This document shows positions 27,869-38,230 of a DNA stretch of 64,000 nt, piece after piece; within the stretch, counting starts at the first letter, position 1; each line of letters starts with the position of its first letter. This DNA is from Quatrionicoccus australiensis (GTDB lineage Bacteria > Pseudomonadota > Gammaproteobacteria > Burkholderiales > Rhodocyclaceae): NCBI RefSeq assembly GCF_020510425.1, contig NZ_JAHBAH010000001.1:3949001-4013000 (forward strand), read 5' to 3'. The position numbers and the translations under genes are program-made. The notes under the pieces are model-generated. The model was not told the origin of the DNA. It ran no database searches and saw only the letters and a program-made list of their open reading frames with translations.

Positions 27869-28443
27869 TCGACGCTGATTTTGTCACCGCCATCCGCCGC
27901 GACCTGCTGAAGTTCGCGCAACTGCAGTTGCGCGATGCGGCATTGGCCGAAGATGCGGTGCAGGAGGCGCTGGCCGCGGCCTGCTCGGGGGCGCGCCAGT
28001 TTGCCGGGCGCGCCGCGCTGAAGACCTGGGTGTTTGCCATCCTGCGTCACAAGATCGTCGACCTGATCCGCCAGCAAAGCCGCACCACCAACATCTCGGC
28101 GCTCGGCGAAGATGAGGCCGGGCTGGATGAAGCCTTCGACACGCTGTTCAAGCAGAACGCCCACTGGCGGCCGGAGGCACGTCCGGGCGATTGGGGCAAT
28201 CCGGAGGAAGCGCTGCGCGAAAGCCGCTTCTGGGAGGTCTTCGAGATCTGCCTGAATCACCTGCCGGAAAACACGGCGCGCGTCTTCATGATGCGCGAGT
28301 TTCTTGAATTCGAGACCGCCGAGGTCTGCAGCGAGCTGGCGATCAGCGTCAGCAACTGCAACGTGATCCTGCATCGCGCCCGCAACGGCCTGCGCCGCTG
28401 CCTGGAAACGAGCTGGTTCGCACCGGGAGAAAAGCCATGCTGA
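27850..28443 (+). CDS. ECF-type RNA polymerase sigma factor
   Basis: Sigma-70 family factor of 197 aa. Region 2 is recognisable in AEDAVQEALAAACSGARQF (2.1/2.2) and ALKTWVFAILRHKIVDLIRQ (2.3/2.4). An acidic spacer follows, and region 4 is CLNHLPENTARVFMMREFLEFETAEVCSELAISVSNCNVILHRAR split into its helix-turn-helix. No ATG is available near the natural start; I chose the TTG at 27850, with AGGA 8 bases upstream, inside the end of the DoxX gene. With the anti-sigma factor next door it probably autoregulates this operon. The stop overlaps the anti-sigma start. Confidence 0.88.
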   Translation: MPDTALIDADFVTAIRRDLLKFAQLQLRDAALAEDAVQEALAAACSGARQFAGRAALKTWVFAILRHKIVDLIRQQSRTTNISALGEDEAGLDEAFDTLFKQNAHWRPEARPGDWGNPEEALRESRFWEVFEICLNHLPENTARVFMMREFLEFETAEVCSELAISVSNCNVILHRARNGLRRCLETSWFAPGEKPC

Positions 28444-28640
28444 GCTGCAAGGAAGCCACCCACCTGATGTCCGAAGGACTGGATCGCAAACTGGGTACCG
28501 GCGAGCAATTGCAGTTGCACCTGCATCTGGCGATGTGCAGCGGCTGTCGCAACTTCCGCGAACAGATGGACTTTCTGCGTACCGCTTGTCGCGGCTTCCT
28601 CGGCCGGGTTGAGGCCGACGAAGAGCAGCCGCCCAAATGA
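28437..28640 (+). CDS. Zinc-binding anti-sigma factor (ZAS type)
   Basis: Soluble protein of 67 aa. The zinc-binding anti-sigma signature His30-x3-Cys34-x2-Cys37 is intact, with another Cys at position 4 (MLSCKEATHLMSEGLDR). No membrane helix, so the sensor side is cytoplasmic, and metal or thiol state may release the sigma factor directly. The start lies inside the end of the sigma gene. Last gene of the RiPP operon. Confidence 0.85.
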   Translation: MLSCKEATHLMSEGLDRKLGTGEQLQLHLHLAMCSGCRNFREQMDFLRTACRGFLGRVEADEEQPPK

Positions 28641-28662
28641 AAAACGGGGCCGTAGCCCCGTT
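28638..28662 (-). terminator. Terminator between anti-sigma gene and ccoQ
   Basis: AACGGGGC/GCCCCGTT, 8-bp stem with a 4-base loop (28643-28662). On the minus strand the stem is followed by a run of T, so it primarily ends the ccoNQ transcript. It may also act on the RiPP operon from the other side. Confidence 0.75.
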
Positions 28663-28680
28663 GACCGTCCAGCCCGCCGT

Positions 28681-28860
28681 TTAGCGGCGCAGCAACAGCG
28701 CCTTGCGTTGCAGCTCCAGCTCTTCCGGATCGGAGAAGGGCAGGTTGGCGGCTTCGGCGAAGTCGGACTTGCGGCGGCCGCTGTAGGCCCAGAAAACGAT
28801 CACGAGGAAGCAGACCAGGCCTGCAACGGTGATCAGGGAACGCATTTCGTTGATATCCAT
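28681..28860 (-). CDS. ccoQ: CcoQ-like cbb3 oxidase small subunit
   Basis: Protein of 59 aa with one membrane helix (SLITVAGLVCFLVIVFWAYSG cut at about residues 7-24), then R-R-K-S-D-F and an acidic/basic soluble tail. This matches CcoQ/FixQ, which stabilises cbb3 oxidase. I chose the ATG at 28860, with AAAGG upstream, rather than the one at 28887, which overlaps ccoN. It follows ccoN after 23 bases. Confidence 0.82.
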   Translation of the reverse strand: MDINEMRSLITVAGLVCFLVIVFWAYSGRRKSDFAEAANLPFSDPEELELQRKALLLRR

Positions 28861-28883
28861 GGTGATGGCCTTTATCGCAAAGA

Positions 28884-30311
<1,428 letters not shown>

Positions 30312-30590
30312 TGAACTAGCCCTGTTGTTGAATGAAAGCGATCGTCGCTATGGTGCGGCGTATCGGGCCTTTTTTGCGGCCGGCTGTTGGTCAGGGGCGA
30401 CGTGAAATAGTTCCGTTTCGTTACAAATAAATTTCAGTGCAAAGGCGCGCCGGACAAGGGAATGCGGCGCTTGGGCAAACCGGGAGTGCCGCGCTGCGGG
30501 CTGGCGCGGCCAGGTCGGCTGATGCCGTTGCACTATATTTCTGCCCGCTGCAGGCGTTGGCGAGCAGGGAATCTATAATGCATTCCCCTG
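30312..30590. other. Divergent promoter region between ccoN and the GGDEF gene
   Basis: 279 bases that should hold promoters for both sides. A TATAAT hexamer at 30574-30579 could serve the rightward gene. I found no FNR-type palindrome that would serve ccoN and no ORF worth reporting. Confidence 0.45.
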
Positions 30591-32075
30591 TTGACCGGCA
30601 GGAAGCGGCTGGATGCTTCCCGTCAAGCTCATTTCTCCCGTCAGAAACCGTCCGCCTTGCTGCCTCTTTCCCGAAAGTTCCTGAAAACCGTCCGCAACTG
30701 CTGCCTGGCCCTTGGCGTGCTGGTGCCGGCGGTCGTGCATGCCGCTGACGGCGCGCCGCTCGACATAGGCCTGACGCCGGGCGAACAGGCCTATGTCGAG
30801 CGGGTCGCCAGCATCCGGATGTGTGTCGATCCCGACTGGATTCCCTTCGAGCGTATCAACCAGCAAGGCCGGCATGAAGGCATTGCGGCCGATCTGGTGC
30901 AACTGGTGGCGAGCCGGGTCGGCCTGAAGGTCGAGCTGTACCCGGTCAAGACCTGGGAAGAAAGCCTGGCCGCTTCGCAGGGCAAGCATTGCCAGATCAT
31001 GAGCTTTCTCAACCAGACCCCGGCGCGCGACAAATGGCTGATCTTCACACAGCCGATCTTCAGCGACCCGAACATCATCGTGACGCGCGAAGAGCATCCC
31101 TTTATCGGTGACCTGGCCGGCATCAAGGGGGAAAGCGTCGCCTTGCCGCGCAGCACGATGGTCGAGGAGCGGGTGCGGCGTGACTATCCCGGCTTGCGCG
31201 TCATCCTGACCAACAGCGAAGACGAATCGATCGCCCTGGTGTCGACGCGCCAGGCCGACATGACCATCCGCTCGCTGATGGTTGCCGCCTATTCGATCAA
31301 GAAGGAAGGCCTGTTCAACCTGAAGATCGCCGGTCAGATTCCGGAATACACGAACCGCCTGCGGATCGGCGTGCTCAAGGACGAGCCCGTCCTGCGCGAC
31401 ATTCTCGACAAGGGCGTCGGCAGTATTTCGCCGCAGGAACGCGAGGAAATTTCCAATCGGCATGTCGCAATCCGTGTGCAGCCGAAGCCGGATTACCGGA
31501 CGATATGGGAGATCGTGGCGGGTGCCGCTTGCCTGCTGCTCGTCGCGATTTACTGGAATCGCAAGCTGAGCACCCTGAACCGCGAACTGGTGCGTCTTTC
31601 AGTGACCGACCGGCTGACCGGCCTGTTCAACCGCAGCAAGCTCGACCAAACCTTCGATGTTGAAATCCACCGCGCCTTGCGTTTTGGCCATCCCTTCAGC
31701 GTCATCATGCTGGATATCGATCACTTCAAGCAGGTCAATGACCAGCATGGGCACCAGGTCGGCGATCAGGTGCTGGTCGACGTGGCCAGGCTGCTTGCGG
31801 CACGGCGCCGCGAAACCGATATTCTCGGGCGCTGGGGCGGCGAGGAATTCATGCTGATCTGTCCGCATACCGATGTGAGTGGTGCGTGCATCCTGGCCGA
31901 AAGCCTGCGCCAGGCTTTTGTTGCCAATTCGTTCGCTAAAGACTTGCAGTTGACCGCAAGTTTCGGCGTGTCTGCCTTCCTGTCCGGGGACAAGGCCACC
32001 GATATCGTTGGGCGGGCCGATGCGGCGCTCTACCGGGCCAAGCATCTCGGACGCAATCGCGTCGAAGTGCAATAA
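30591..32075 (+). CDS. Periplasmic-binding-domain diguanylate cyclase
   Basis: Membrane-bound c-di-GMP synthase with a substrate-binding sensor, up to 494 aa. After a signal/anchor (VRNCCLALGVLVPAVVHA) comes a bacterial solute-binding family 3 domain (about residues 65-300), which probably senses an amino acid or related ligand. A membrane helix (EIVAGAACLLLVAIYW) and a GGDEF domain follow. The active site is GGEEF at about 417-421, and the inhibitory site RETD sits five residues before it, so the enzyme should be active and feedback-inhibited. Start uncertain: TTG at 30591, or TTG at 30657, which better fits a signal peptide and the TATAAT at 30574. The porin follows after 8 bases. Confidence 0.85.
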   Translation: MTGRKRLDASRQAHFSRQKPSALLPLSRKFLKTVRNCCLALGVLVPAVVHAADGAPLDIGLTPGEQAYVERVASIRMCVDPDWIPFERINQQGRHEGIAADLVQLVASRVGLKVELYPVKTWEESLAASQGKHCQIMSFLNQTPARDKWLIFTQPIFSDPNIIVTREEHPFIGDLAGIKGESVALPRSTMVEERVRRDYPGLRVILTNSEDESIALVSTRQADMTIRSLMVAAYSIKKEGLFNLKIAGQIPEYTNRLRIGVLKDEPVLRDILDKGVGSISPQEREEISNRHVAIRVQPKPDYRTIWEIVAGAACLLLVAIYWNRKLSTLNRELVRLSVTDRLTGLFNRSKLDQTFDVEIHRALRFGHPFSVIMLDIDHFKQVNDQHGHQVGDQVLVDVARLLAARRRETDILGRWGGEEFMLICPHTDVSGACILAESLRQAFVANSFAKDLQLTASFGVSAFLSGDKATDIVGRADAALYRAKHLGRNRVEVQ

Positions 32076-32083
32076 GCCGCAGC

Positions 32084-33424
32084 ATGGGGCAGCGCTGCAG
32101 TTTGTCCGTGCTTCTGCGGCTGGCGCTGGCGGTTTCGGCCATTTGCGGCGCCTTGCCGGTGCAGGCCGGCGAGGACCTGCGCTCGGCCCTGGCGGAGAGC
32201 AGCGTCGCCGGCTATTTCAAGGCGATGTACATTGCCGACGACAAGAAAGGCGGCCGCCTGAACCAGAATACGACCGGCTTTGGCGGCAAGCTCGGCGGCG
32301 AGACCGGGACGTTCTACGGTTTCAGCCTGAAAGCGGCGTGGTACACCACCGGCGACCTGGGAACGCGGCGCGACGATGCGCGGCGCACCGATGCCTACAT
32401 GTTCGATGTCGACAAGAAGCCGTACTCGCTGATCGGCGAGGCGCAGGTCCGCTTCGCAGCGGGCCGGACCCAACTGCTTGCCGGGCGGCAGGAGTTTTTC
32501 TCGCCGCTGATCAATACCTACGACTACCGGATTATTCCCAACCTGTTCGAGGCGGTGACGCTGACCAATCGCGACCTGCCCGACACCACGCTGACCCTGG
32601 CCTATGTCAGCCGGATGTCCGGTCTGGACGGCGTGGTCAGCTTTGCCGAGTTCCGCAGCATGTCGCAGCAGGCCTATACCTCGCTGCGCGTCGCCGCCAA
32701 CGGCGCGCTCGACGGCCCGCATGGCACGACGCTCGATCCGTCCAGCGTGGTCGGCAACAAGGGCGTCTGGGTTACCGGCCTGGTTTACGACAAGGCATTT
32801 CGCGTCCAGGCCTGGAATTATTACGGCATTGATACCCTGAACTCGCTGTATCTCGACGGCCGCGTCAAACAGGATCTCGGCCACGATATTTCGCTCGTCG
32901 CCGAGGCGCAGACCTACCATGTCGCGGAAGTCGGTCAGTTCAAGGACTATCTGGCCCGCCAGGGCCTCAATGCGACCTACTCTCTGTATGGCCTCAAGGG
33001 CACCCTGGCGCACCAGGCGAGCGGACTGAGCGTGGCACTGGCCGGCAACCGGTTCACCGGCCAGCGCAACACGGTCAGCGCCTATGGCAACTGGGGCGGC
33101 TACCCGGAGTTCGTCGTGATGCCTTATGTCGTTGCCGAAAACAACGGTGTCTCGGCCATTGCCGGCAGCCGGACGGCCAAGCTCGCCGTGCTGTGGGATC
33201 TACGCTCGATTGGCCTGGCCGAGCAGAGCCTGCTGTTCGGGCATGCCCGCATCGATATCGATGAGGCCATCCAGCCGGCCAGCGATATCGTCGTCAACAG
33301 CCTGATCTACCGCGCCCGCCTGAGTCCGAAAGTCTCGGCCCGGCTGGCTGCGGAGGCGAGAAGCTCGGCCAACAGCCGCTACGACAACAAGTTCGTCGCG
33401 CTGGCGCTGCGCTACGATTTTTGA
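32084..33424 (+). CDS. OprD-like outer-membrane porin
   Basis: Outer-membrane beta-barrel of 446 aa with a signal peptide (residues 1-28, ending VQA) and a C-terminal aromatic residue (LALRYDF). The segments RSALAESSVAGYFKAMY, LLAGRQEFFSPLINTYDYRIIPNLFEAVTL and AWNYYGIDTLNSLYLDG match the OprD family of substrate-specific channels for small acids and amino acids. Directly downstream of the binding-domain cyclase, so the cyclase may monitor what the porin admits; this is inference. Confidence 0.75.
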   Translation: MGQRCSLSVLLRLALAVSAICGALPVQAGEDLRSALAESSVAGYFKAMYIADDKKGGRLNQNTTGFGGKLGGETGTFYGFSLKAAWYTTGDLGTRRDDARRTDAYMFDVDKKPYSLIGEAQVRFAAGRTQLLAGRQEFFSPLINTYDYRIIPNLFEAVTLTNRDLPDTTLTLAYVSRMSGLDGVVSFAEFRSMSQQAYTSLRVAANGALDGPHGTTLDPSSVVGNKGVWVTGLVYDKAFRVQAWNYYGIDTLNSLYLDGRVKQDLGHDISLVAEAQTYHVAEVGQFKDYLARQGLNATYSLYGLKGTLAHQASGLSVALAGNRFTGQRNTVSAYGNWGGYPEFVVMPYVVAENNGVSAIAGSRTAKLAVLWDLRSIGLAEQSLLFGHARIDIDEAIQPASDIVVNSLIYRARLSPKVSARLAAEARSSANSRYDNKFVALALRYDF

Positions 33425-33496
33425 TGCGGCGGACCTTCGTCACGGTGCCGGCCGCCTGCGGCATAATCCGCGGCTTTCCCTTCTCTCGTCTTGCCG

Positions 33497-34201
33497 ATGA
33501 TCCGCCCCGAACAGCCTGAAGCATCCCGCCTCTCCATCCTGGCGCTGACCGCGCCGGTGGCGATGGGCTACGTGCCGCTCGGCTCGGTATTTGGCTTTCT
33601 CTTCGTTCAGGCCGGTGCCGAGTGGTGGCTGGCCGTGCTCGCCAGTCTCTGCGTCTATGCCGGGGCGGCGCAGTTCATGATGATCCCGATGCTCGCCGCC
33701 GGCCTGCCGGTCGGTGCAATCGCGCTGGCAACGCTGATCGTCAATCTGCGCCATGTTTTCTACGGCTTGTCGCTGCTCGAAAGAATGCCGCGCCAGCGTC
33801 TGCTGCGCTGGTATCTGATTTTCGCGCTGACCGACGAGACCTATTCGCTACTGACTTCCCTGCCCAAAACGGTCAGCCACCGGCAGATGGCTGGCATTGC
33901 GCTGCTCAATCAGGGCTGGTGGCTGCTCGGCACGCTGCTTGGCGCCCTGATCGGCGCCAGCGCCAAGGTGCCGCTGGTTGGCCTCGACTTTGCCCTGGCG
34001 GCGCTGTTTGCCGTGCTGACGGTGGAGCAGTGGCGAGCGCGCCGCGATGCCTTCCCGATCTGGGTGGCGCTCCTTGCCTACGGCATCGCCCAGTGGCTGG
34101 CGCCGCCGCACGCGCTGCTGATCGCCATCGTGCTGAGCATTCTGGTTGGCCTGTGGCGCAAGCCGGAAAGCGCGAAGTTGTCAGGCGAGGCAAAGCCATG
34201 A
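33497..34201 (+). CDS. azlC: AzlC-family branched-chain amino acid exporter, large subunit
   Basis: Membrane protein of 234 aa with about seven helices, family AzlC/YgaZ, which exports branched-chain amino acids together with a small AzlD partner. Signature regions: APVAMGYVPLGSVFGFLFVQAG and YAGAAQFMMIPMLAAG, then LRHVFYGLSLL. ATG at 33497 is preferred; a TTG at 33491 is in frame. The stop overlaps azlD (ATGA). Confidence 0.88.
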   Translation: MIRPEQPEASRLSILALTAPVAMGYVPLGSVFGFLFVQAGAEWWLAVLASLCVYAGAAQFMMIPMLAAGLPVGAIALATLIVNLRHVFYGLSLLERMPRQRLLRWYLIFALTDETYSLLTSLPKTVSHRQMAGIALLNQGWWLLGTLLGALIGASAKVPLVGLDFALAALFAVLTVEQWRARRDAFPIWVALLAYGIAQWLAPPHALLIAIVLSILVGLWRKPESAKLSGEAKP

Positions 34202-34527
34202 GCGACAATCTCTACATCATCACGGTGCTGCTGGCGATGGCGCTGGTCACCTTTGCCTTGCGCGCCTTGCCTTTCCTGGCGGCCCAATGGCTGGGCAAGC
34301 ACCCGTGGGTTGCCCGGCTCGGGCGCTTCCTGCCGCTCGCCATCATGACGCTGTTGCTGCTGCACGCCGTGCATGGGGCCGCCGGCGAACACGCCGCCGG
34401 CCCCTGGCCCGAGCTGGCGGCAGTCGCGGTGGTTGTGCTGCTGCAATTGAAGAGCCGCAATCCCTTGTTGAGCATCCTTGCCGGCACCGGGCTATATGTC
34501 CTGATCAGGAATTTTGCCCTGATTTGA
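34198..34527 (+). CDS. azlD: AzlD-family small exporter subunit
   Basis: Protein of 109 aa with three to four helices, AzlD/YgaH family (ITVLLAMALVTFALRALPFL, then GRFLPLAIMTLLLLHAV). Partner of AzlC, translationally coupled. Its last 36 bases overlap the end of the convergent PepSY gene on the other strand. Confidence 0.86.
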   Translation: MSDNLYIITVLLAMALVTFALRALPFLAAQWLGKHPWVARLGRFLPLAIMTLLLLHAVHGAAGEHAAGPWPELAAVAVVVLLQLKSRNPLLSILAGTGLYVLIRNFALI

Positions 34528-35979
34528 AGCGTCGACCGGCCGGTGCGGCCGGACCACACGACGCCAGCCAAGAACGCAGCCGCTCAGGCAGAGCGCGCCG
34601 CCGATCAGCGAGAGAAAGATGATCAGCGTATCGCGCCGCCAGGCCCGGGCGAGCAGGGGCGCGAAATCGAAGCGGTGCAGCGCCAGGTAGAGCCAGCGAT
34701 GGGCACTGTCGTGGCGATTGGCCTGAGTGACGATGCGGCCGCTCAGCGGATCGATGTAGAAGACACTGCGTTCGCTGTCGGCGAAATCGAGGCGGGCCAC
34801 GGGAAAGCTGCGCGGCTGGTGGCGCAGTGAAAAATAGCGGCTGTCCGGCTCGTTCAGCCATTGCGCCTGATATGCCGTAGCGGGCCGCAGTGCGGCTGCC
34901 GCGAGGGCAATTTCATCGAGGCCGAGTTGCCGGCGGTGCTGCCCGTTGCGTTCGACGATGACTTGCTCGGCGTCGAGCTGGCGCAGCCGGGCCAGTGGCT
35001 GGCCGGCAAAGCGCAGCCAGTCGACCTCCCGCGTGGCCGGGGTGATTTCGGGCAGCCAGTCGAGAACGTCGGCACTTAACTCGCCGCCGGCCAGCTGTTG
35101 CTGCTCGGCGGGTGTTGGATAAACGCCTCTGGCTAGCCCCAGCGGCGCCAGAGACAGCCAGCCGCTGAGCAGCCAGGTTACGACGAATATTCCGCCGCTG
35201 AGACCGAGCAGGTGATGCCAGTATTTCCACGCCGCGCGATAGGGTGTTCGGCGTCCACCGGGGTAGGGCGTACGCAGGCGCAGACGTTGCCAGCCCAGGT
35301 ACAGACCGGCCAGCGCCATGAGCAGGGCGGCAAAGCTGATCGACAGCAGCAGACCGCGCCAAAGTTCGCCGTGCTGGCGCAGCGGGGTGAAGTAGAGCCA
35401 ATGCACGACGCTGCCGATCCAGTTCCAGGCTCGTTCGGACCGGTTCGTATCGAGCACGACTTCGCCGCTGCCGGTCGACAGGTAGTAATCCCGGCCATCG
35501 GCCAGTTCGATGCGCAGGAAAGGCCGCCAGGCGTCGAACTGGCGGTAAACCGTCCATTGATCCAGCGCCAGCGGCGTCACGGCGGCAACACCGGCGTCGC
35601 CGAGATGGGCTGCGGCCAGATGCAGTGCCTGCGCCGTGTCGGGCGTGGCGAAAAGACTGGCATCGTCGGCATAGACGGTCGACCAGTGTTTTTGTGCCAA
35701 AAAGCGATAGGCCGGACGATCTCCCGCCATGTTCAGGCGGACGACCTCCGGCCAGCCCGTCAGGCCGAGGGCCTGCCAGGCGGCGAGCGGCGAAACCCGG
35801 ACGCGCTCGGCGGCCAGCGCCGGCAGGGCAGCGAGCCGTTCGGCATCGGTCAACTGCGGCCGGGCGACAAAAAGCATCACCACGCCGGATCCGAACCAGA
35901 GCAGCAGCATCAGCCCCAAGCCCATGCCCAGCCAGCGATGGCCCAGATGCAGCCAGCGTGCGAGTTTCGCCGGACTCAT
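34492..35979 (-). CDS. PepSY-associated TM protein (PiuB/FsrB-like)
   Basis: Inner-membrane protein of 495 aa of the PepSY_TM family. Helices at about residues 13-37, 208-230, 258-282 and 450-470. HLGHRWLGMGLGLMLLLWFGSG at the start and YWHHLLGLSGGIF in the middle carry the conserved His residues that bind heme b in PiuB-type reductases, and the periplasmic parts hold PepSY repeats (VFYIDPLSGRIV). Such proteins usually sit beside TonB receptors and reduce metal from an imported chelate. It starts one base after the receptor stop, so it shares the cobalamin-riboswitch transcript. Confidence 0.82.
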   Translation of the reverse strand: MSPAKLARWLHLGHRWLGMGLGLMLLLWFGSGVVMLFVARPQLTDAERLAALPALAAERVRVSPLAAWQALGLTGWPEVVRLNMAGDRPAYRFLAQKHWSTVYADDASLFATPDTAQALHLAAAHLGDAGVAAVTPLALDQWTVYRQFDAWRPFLRIELADGRDYYLSTGSGEVVLDTNRSERAWNWIGSVVHWLYFTPLRQHGELWRGLLLSISFAALLMALAGLYLGWQRLRLRTPYPGGRRTPYRAAWKYWHHLLGLSGGIFVVTWLLSGWLSLAPLGLARGVYPTPAEQQQLAGGELSADVLDWLPEITPATREVDWLRFAGQPLARLRQLDAEQVIVERNGQHRRQLGLDEIALAAAALRPATAYQAQWLNEPDSRYFSLRHQPRSFPVARLDFADSERSVFYIDPLSGRIVTQANRHDSAHRWLYLALHRFDFAPLLARAWRRDTLIIFLSLIGGALCLSGCVLGWRRVVRPHRPVDASNQGKIPDQDI

Positions 35980-35980
35980 C

Positions 35981-38095
35981 TCAGAACTTCAGCTCGGCGA
36001 CGAGTTCGACGCTACGCCCCTGACCAAGCACGAACTGCTGGCTGCCGTAAGAGGTCGTGGCGTAGACCTTGTCGGTCAGGTTGCGACCGATCAGGCGCAG
36101 GGTTGTCTGGCTGTCATACTTCCAGGCCAGCGCCGCGTCGGCCACGGCATAGCCGGGCAGGGTGACGCTGTTGGCATTGTCGGCGTAGCGCTTGCCGACA
36201 TAACGGCCGCCCAGCGAAGCCTGTACCGGCCCGATCAGGCGATGCAGCCACAGGTTGGCGACCTGTTCCGGCACGTCGGTCGGCCGCTTGCCCGCGCGGT
36301 CGACGCCGCCGGCTTCGAGCAATTCGTCGTAGCGGGCGCGCAGCACGGCGTAGTTGCCCTCGACGCGCCAGTTCTTCCACGGCGTCAGCGCGGCGCTCAA
36401 CTCGATGCCTTGCGAGTGCTGGCTGCCGCCCTGTACCGACAGCGCCGGGTTGGCCGGGTCGCGGGTGATGATGTCGTCCTTGTCGATACGGAACAGCGCC
36501 GCCGTCCATTCGCCCCGGCCGTTGCCCAGACTCTGCTTGACCCCGGTTTCGACCTGCCGGCCCTTGGTCAGCGTGAATTTGCTGTTGCTCAGGTTCATCG
36601 TGATGATGCTGGTCACCGGGTCGTGTCCGGCGCTGGCCTGGGCGTACAGGCTGGTGGCCGGGTTCAGCCGATAGGTCAGGCCGAGGCGCCAGGCGTTGCC
36701 GTGCAGGGTCTTGGCGAAATCGCTGCCGCTGACCAGTTCGTGGCGCGACACGTCGGCGACATCGTGCCGGATGCCGGCCAGCAGCAGCCATTTATCGGCG
36801 AACTGCCAGGCATCTTCGGCGTAGAAGGCCTGCAGGGTGGAGCGGGTGTCGAATTTGGCCAGCGTCGGGTCCGGGCTGGACCAGGTGCCATGCGCCGGAT
36901 CAGCCGCCGACACGGTCGACGTGCCGCCATAGGGCGAATTGTTGCTATGGCGGAAATTGACCTGCGCCACCTCCCAGCCGACGACGCCGCGATGCCGGTC
37001 GCTGCGGATGCCGGCCTCCAGACGGTTCCCCGTTTGATCCATGTTGTGCCTGATTTCGAGGTAATCCGAGCGGTCGACCGTGCCGGCCGCGGCATTCAGG
37101 CTGTATTGCTCGACATTCTTCCAGTGGCGGTTGGCCTCGAAGTAATACACCTCGTCGCGCAGGCTCAGCCAGTCGTTGGCTTGCCATTCGACGCGGCCGC
37201 GCAGGCGCTTGTCCTCGTAGCTGATGATCGCATCGCTGACGTTGTAGTTCTCGTCGCGCAGGCTGGAAACGATGCGGCCCTTGTCGTTCGGCGTGCCCCA
37301 GTAGCGTTCCGGCTTCTGCTTGCTGTAATCGGCGAGCAGCTCGAAGCGCAGATCGCTGTTCGGCTGCAGGCGCAGCGTCGTCATCAGCTTGCTGCCGCTG
37401 GCATTGCCCAGGTCGCGCTGTCCGTCGGTGGTGTGGGCATAGGCATCGACGCGGAAGCTGGCGATCTCGCCGAGCGTACCGCTGCCGCCCAGACCGATCC
37501 GGCCGGTGCCGTCGCTGCCGATCCCGAACAGGGCTTCGGCGCTGGCATTGCGGCTCGGCGCCTTGCGCACGGCGTTGATCGTGGCGCCGACGGTGCCGCT
37601 GCCATAGACCACCGAGGCCGGGCCGCGCAGCACGTCGATGCGTTCGTAACCCCAGCTGTCGTTCGGGTAGTTCTGGGTGCCGGAACCGGTCGACAGGCGC
37701 ATGCCATCCTCGGCCAGACCGACCGAGTTGGTGCCGGTGAAGCCGCGTGTCGAAAAGGACATCGCACCGTTGCCGCCGGAACCGACACCGCTGACGCCGG
37801 CGGCACGGGTGATGGCATCCATGATCGTGTAGTCGCCGCGCTCCTGGACGGTAAGGCTGTCGACGCTTTCGATGCTCGCCGGCAGTTCGCGCGCGGTGAC
37901 GCCGGTGCGGCTGCCGCTGCTGCTCGCCTGGTCAAGGCCGAGGCTGGCCACGTCGCGCCCGGCCGTCACTTCGACGGGGGCGAGTTCGGTCTCGGCATGA
38001 GCCGGGCCCAGACTGGCCAGCGCCGCGATGACGGCGAGCGGCAGTCGCGCCATTGAAGGAAAGCATCCGGATGCTGAGTGATGAAGGTCTTGCAT
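35981..38095 (-). CDS. TonB-dependent receptor under cobalamin riboswitch control
   Basis: Outer-membrane active transporter of 704 aa. Signal peptide to about residue 34, plug domain with RELPASIESVDSLTVQERGDY, FSTRGFTGTNSVGLAEDGM and GPASVVYGSGTVGATINAV, then a 22-strand barrel ending SVELVAELKF. By plug sequence it belongs to the siderophore-receptor branch (FhuE/FoxA/FpvA-like) rather than classical BtuB. The riboswitch upstream implies a corrinoid or cobalt chelate as cargo; the PepSY protein downstream suggests a reductive step. ATG at 38095 has a GGGAG site; longer frames run into the leader RNA. Confidence 0.87.
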   Translation of the reverse strand: MQDLHHSASGCFPSMARLPLAVIAALASLGPAHAETELAPVEVTAGRDVASLGLDQASSSGSRTGVTARELPASIESVDSLTVQERGDYTIMDAITRAAGVSGVGSGGNGAMSFSTRGFTGTNSVGLAEDGMRLSTGSGTQNYPNDSWGYERIDVLRGPASVVYGSGTVGATINAVRKAPSRNASAEALFGIGSDGTGRIGLGGSGTLGEIASFRVDAYAHTTDGQRDLGNASGSKLMTTLRLQPNSDLRFELLADYSKQKPERYWGTPNDKGRIVSSLRDENYNVSDAIISYEDKRLRGRVEWQANDWLSLRDEVYYFEANRHWKNVEQYSLNAAAGTVDRSDYLEIRHNMDQTGNRLEAGIRSDRHRGVVGWEVAQVNFRHSNNSPYGGTSTVSAADPAHGTWSSPDPTLAKFDTRSTLQAFYAEDAWQFADKWLLLAGIRHDVADVSRHELVSGSDFAKTLHGNAWRLGLTYRLNPATSLYAQASAGHDPVTSIITMNLSNSKFTLTKGRQVETGVKQSLGNGRGEWTAALFRIDKDDIITRDPANPALSVQGGSQHSQGIELSAALTPWKNWRVEGNYAVLRARYDELLEAGGVDRAGKRPTDVPEQVANLWLHRLIGPVQASLGGRYVGKRYADNANSVTLPGYAVADAALAWKYDSQTTLRLIGRNLTDKVYATTSYGSQQFVLGQGRSVELVAELKF

Positions 38096-38230
38096 GGTCA
38101 AACTCCCTGGTTCGACCGTCCACGCGGAATGCTGCGCGCCATGCGCTCCGGCATGGTGTTTTCGCAGCCCTCCGCAACCCCGCAGACGGTCCATTGCAAA
38201 ACGCCAGGCGGCACTTGCGCCGCATGGCAT

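Noticed and set aside
35729..38056. Open frame of 775 codons on the plus strand
   Set aside because: Antisense to the TonB-dependent receptor, which has a full plug and barrel.
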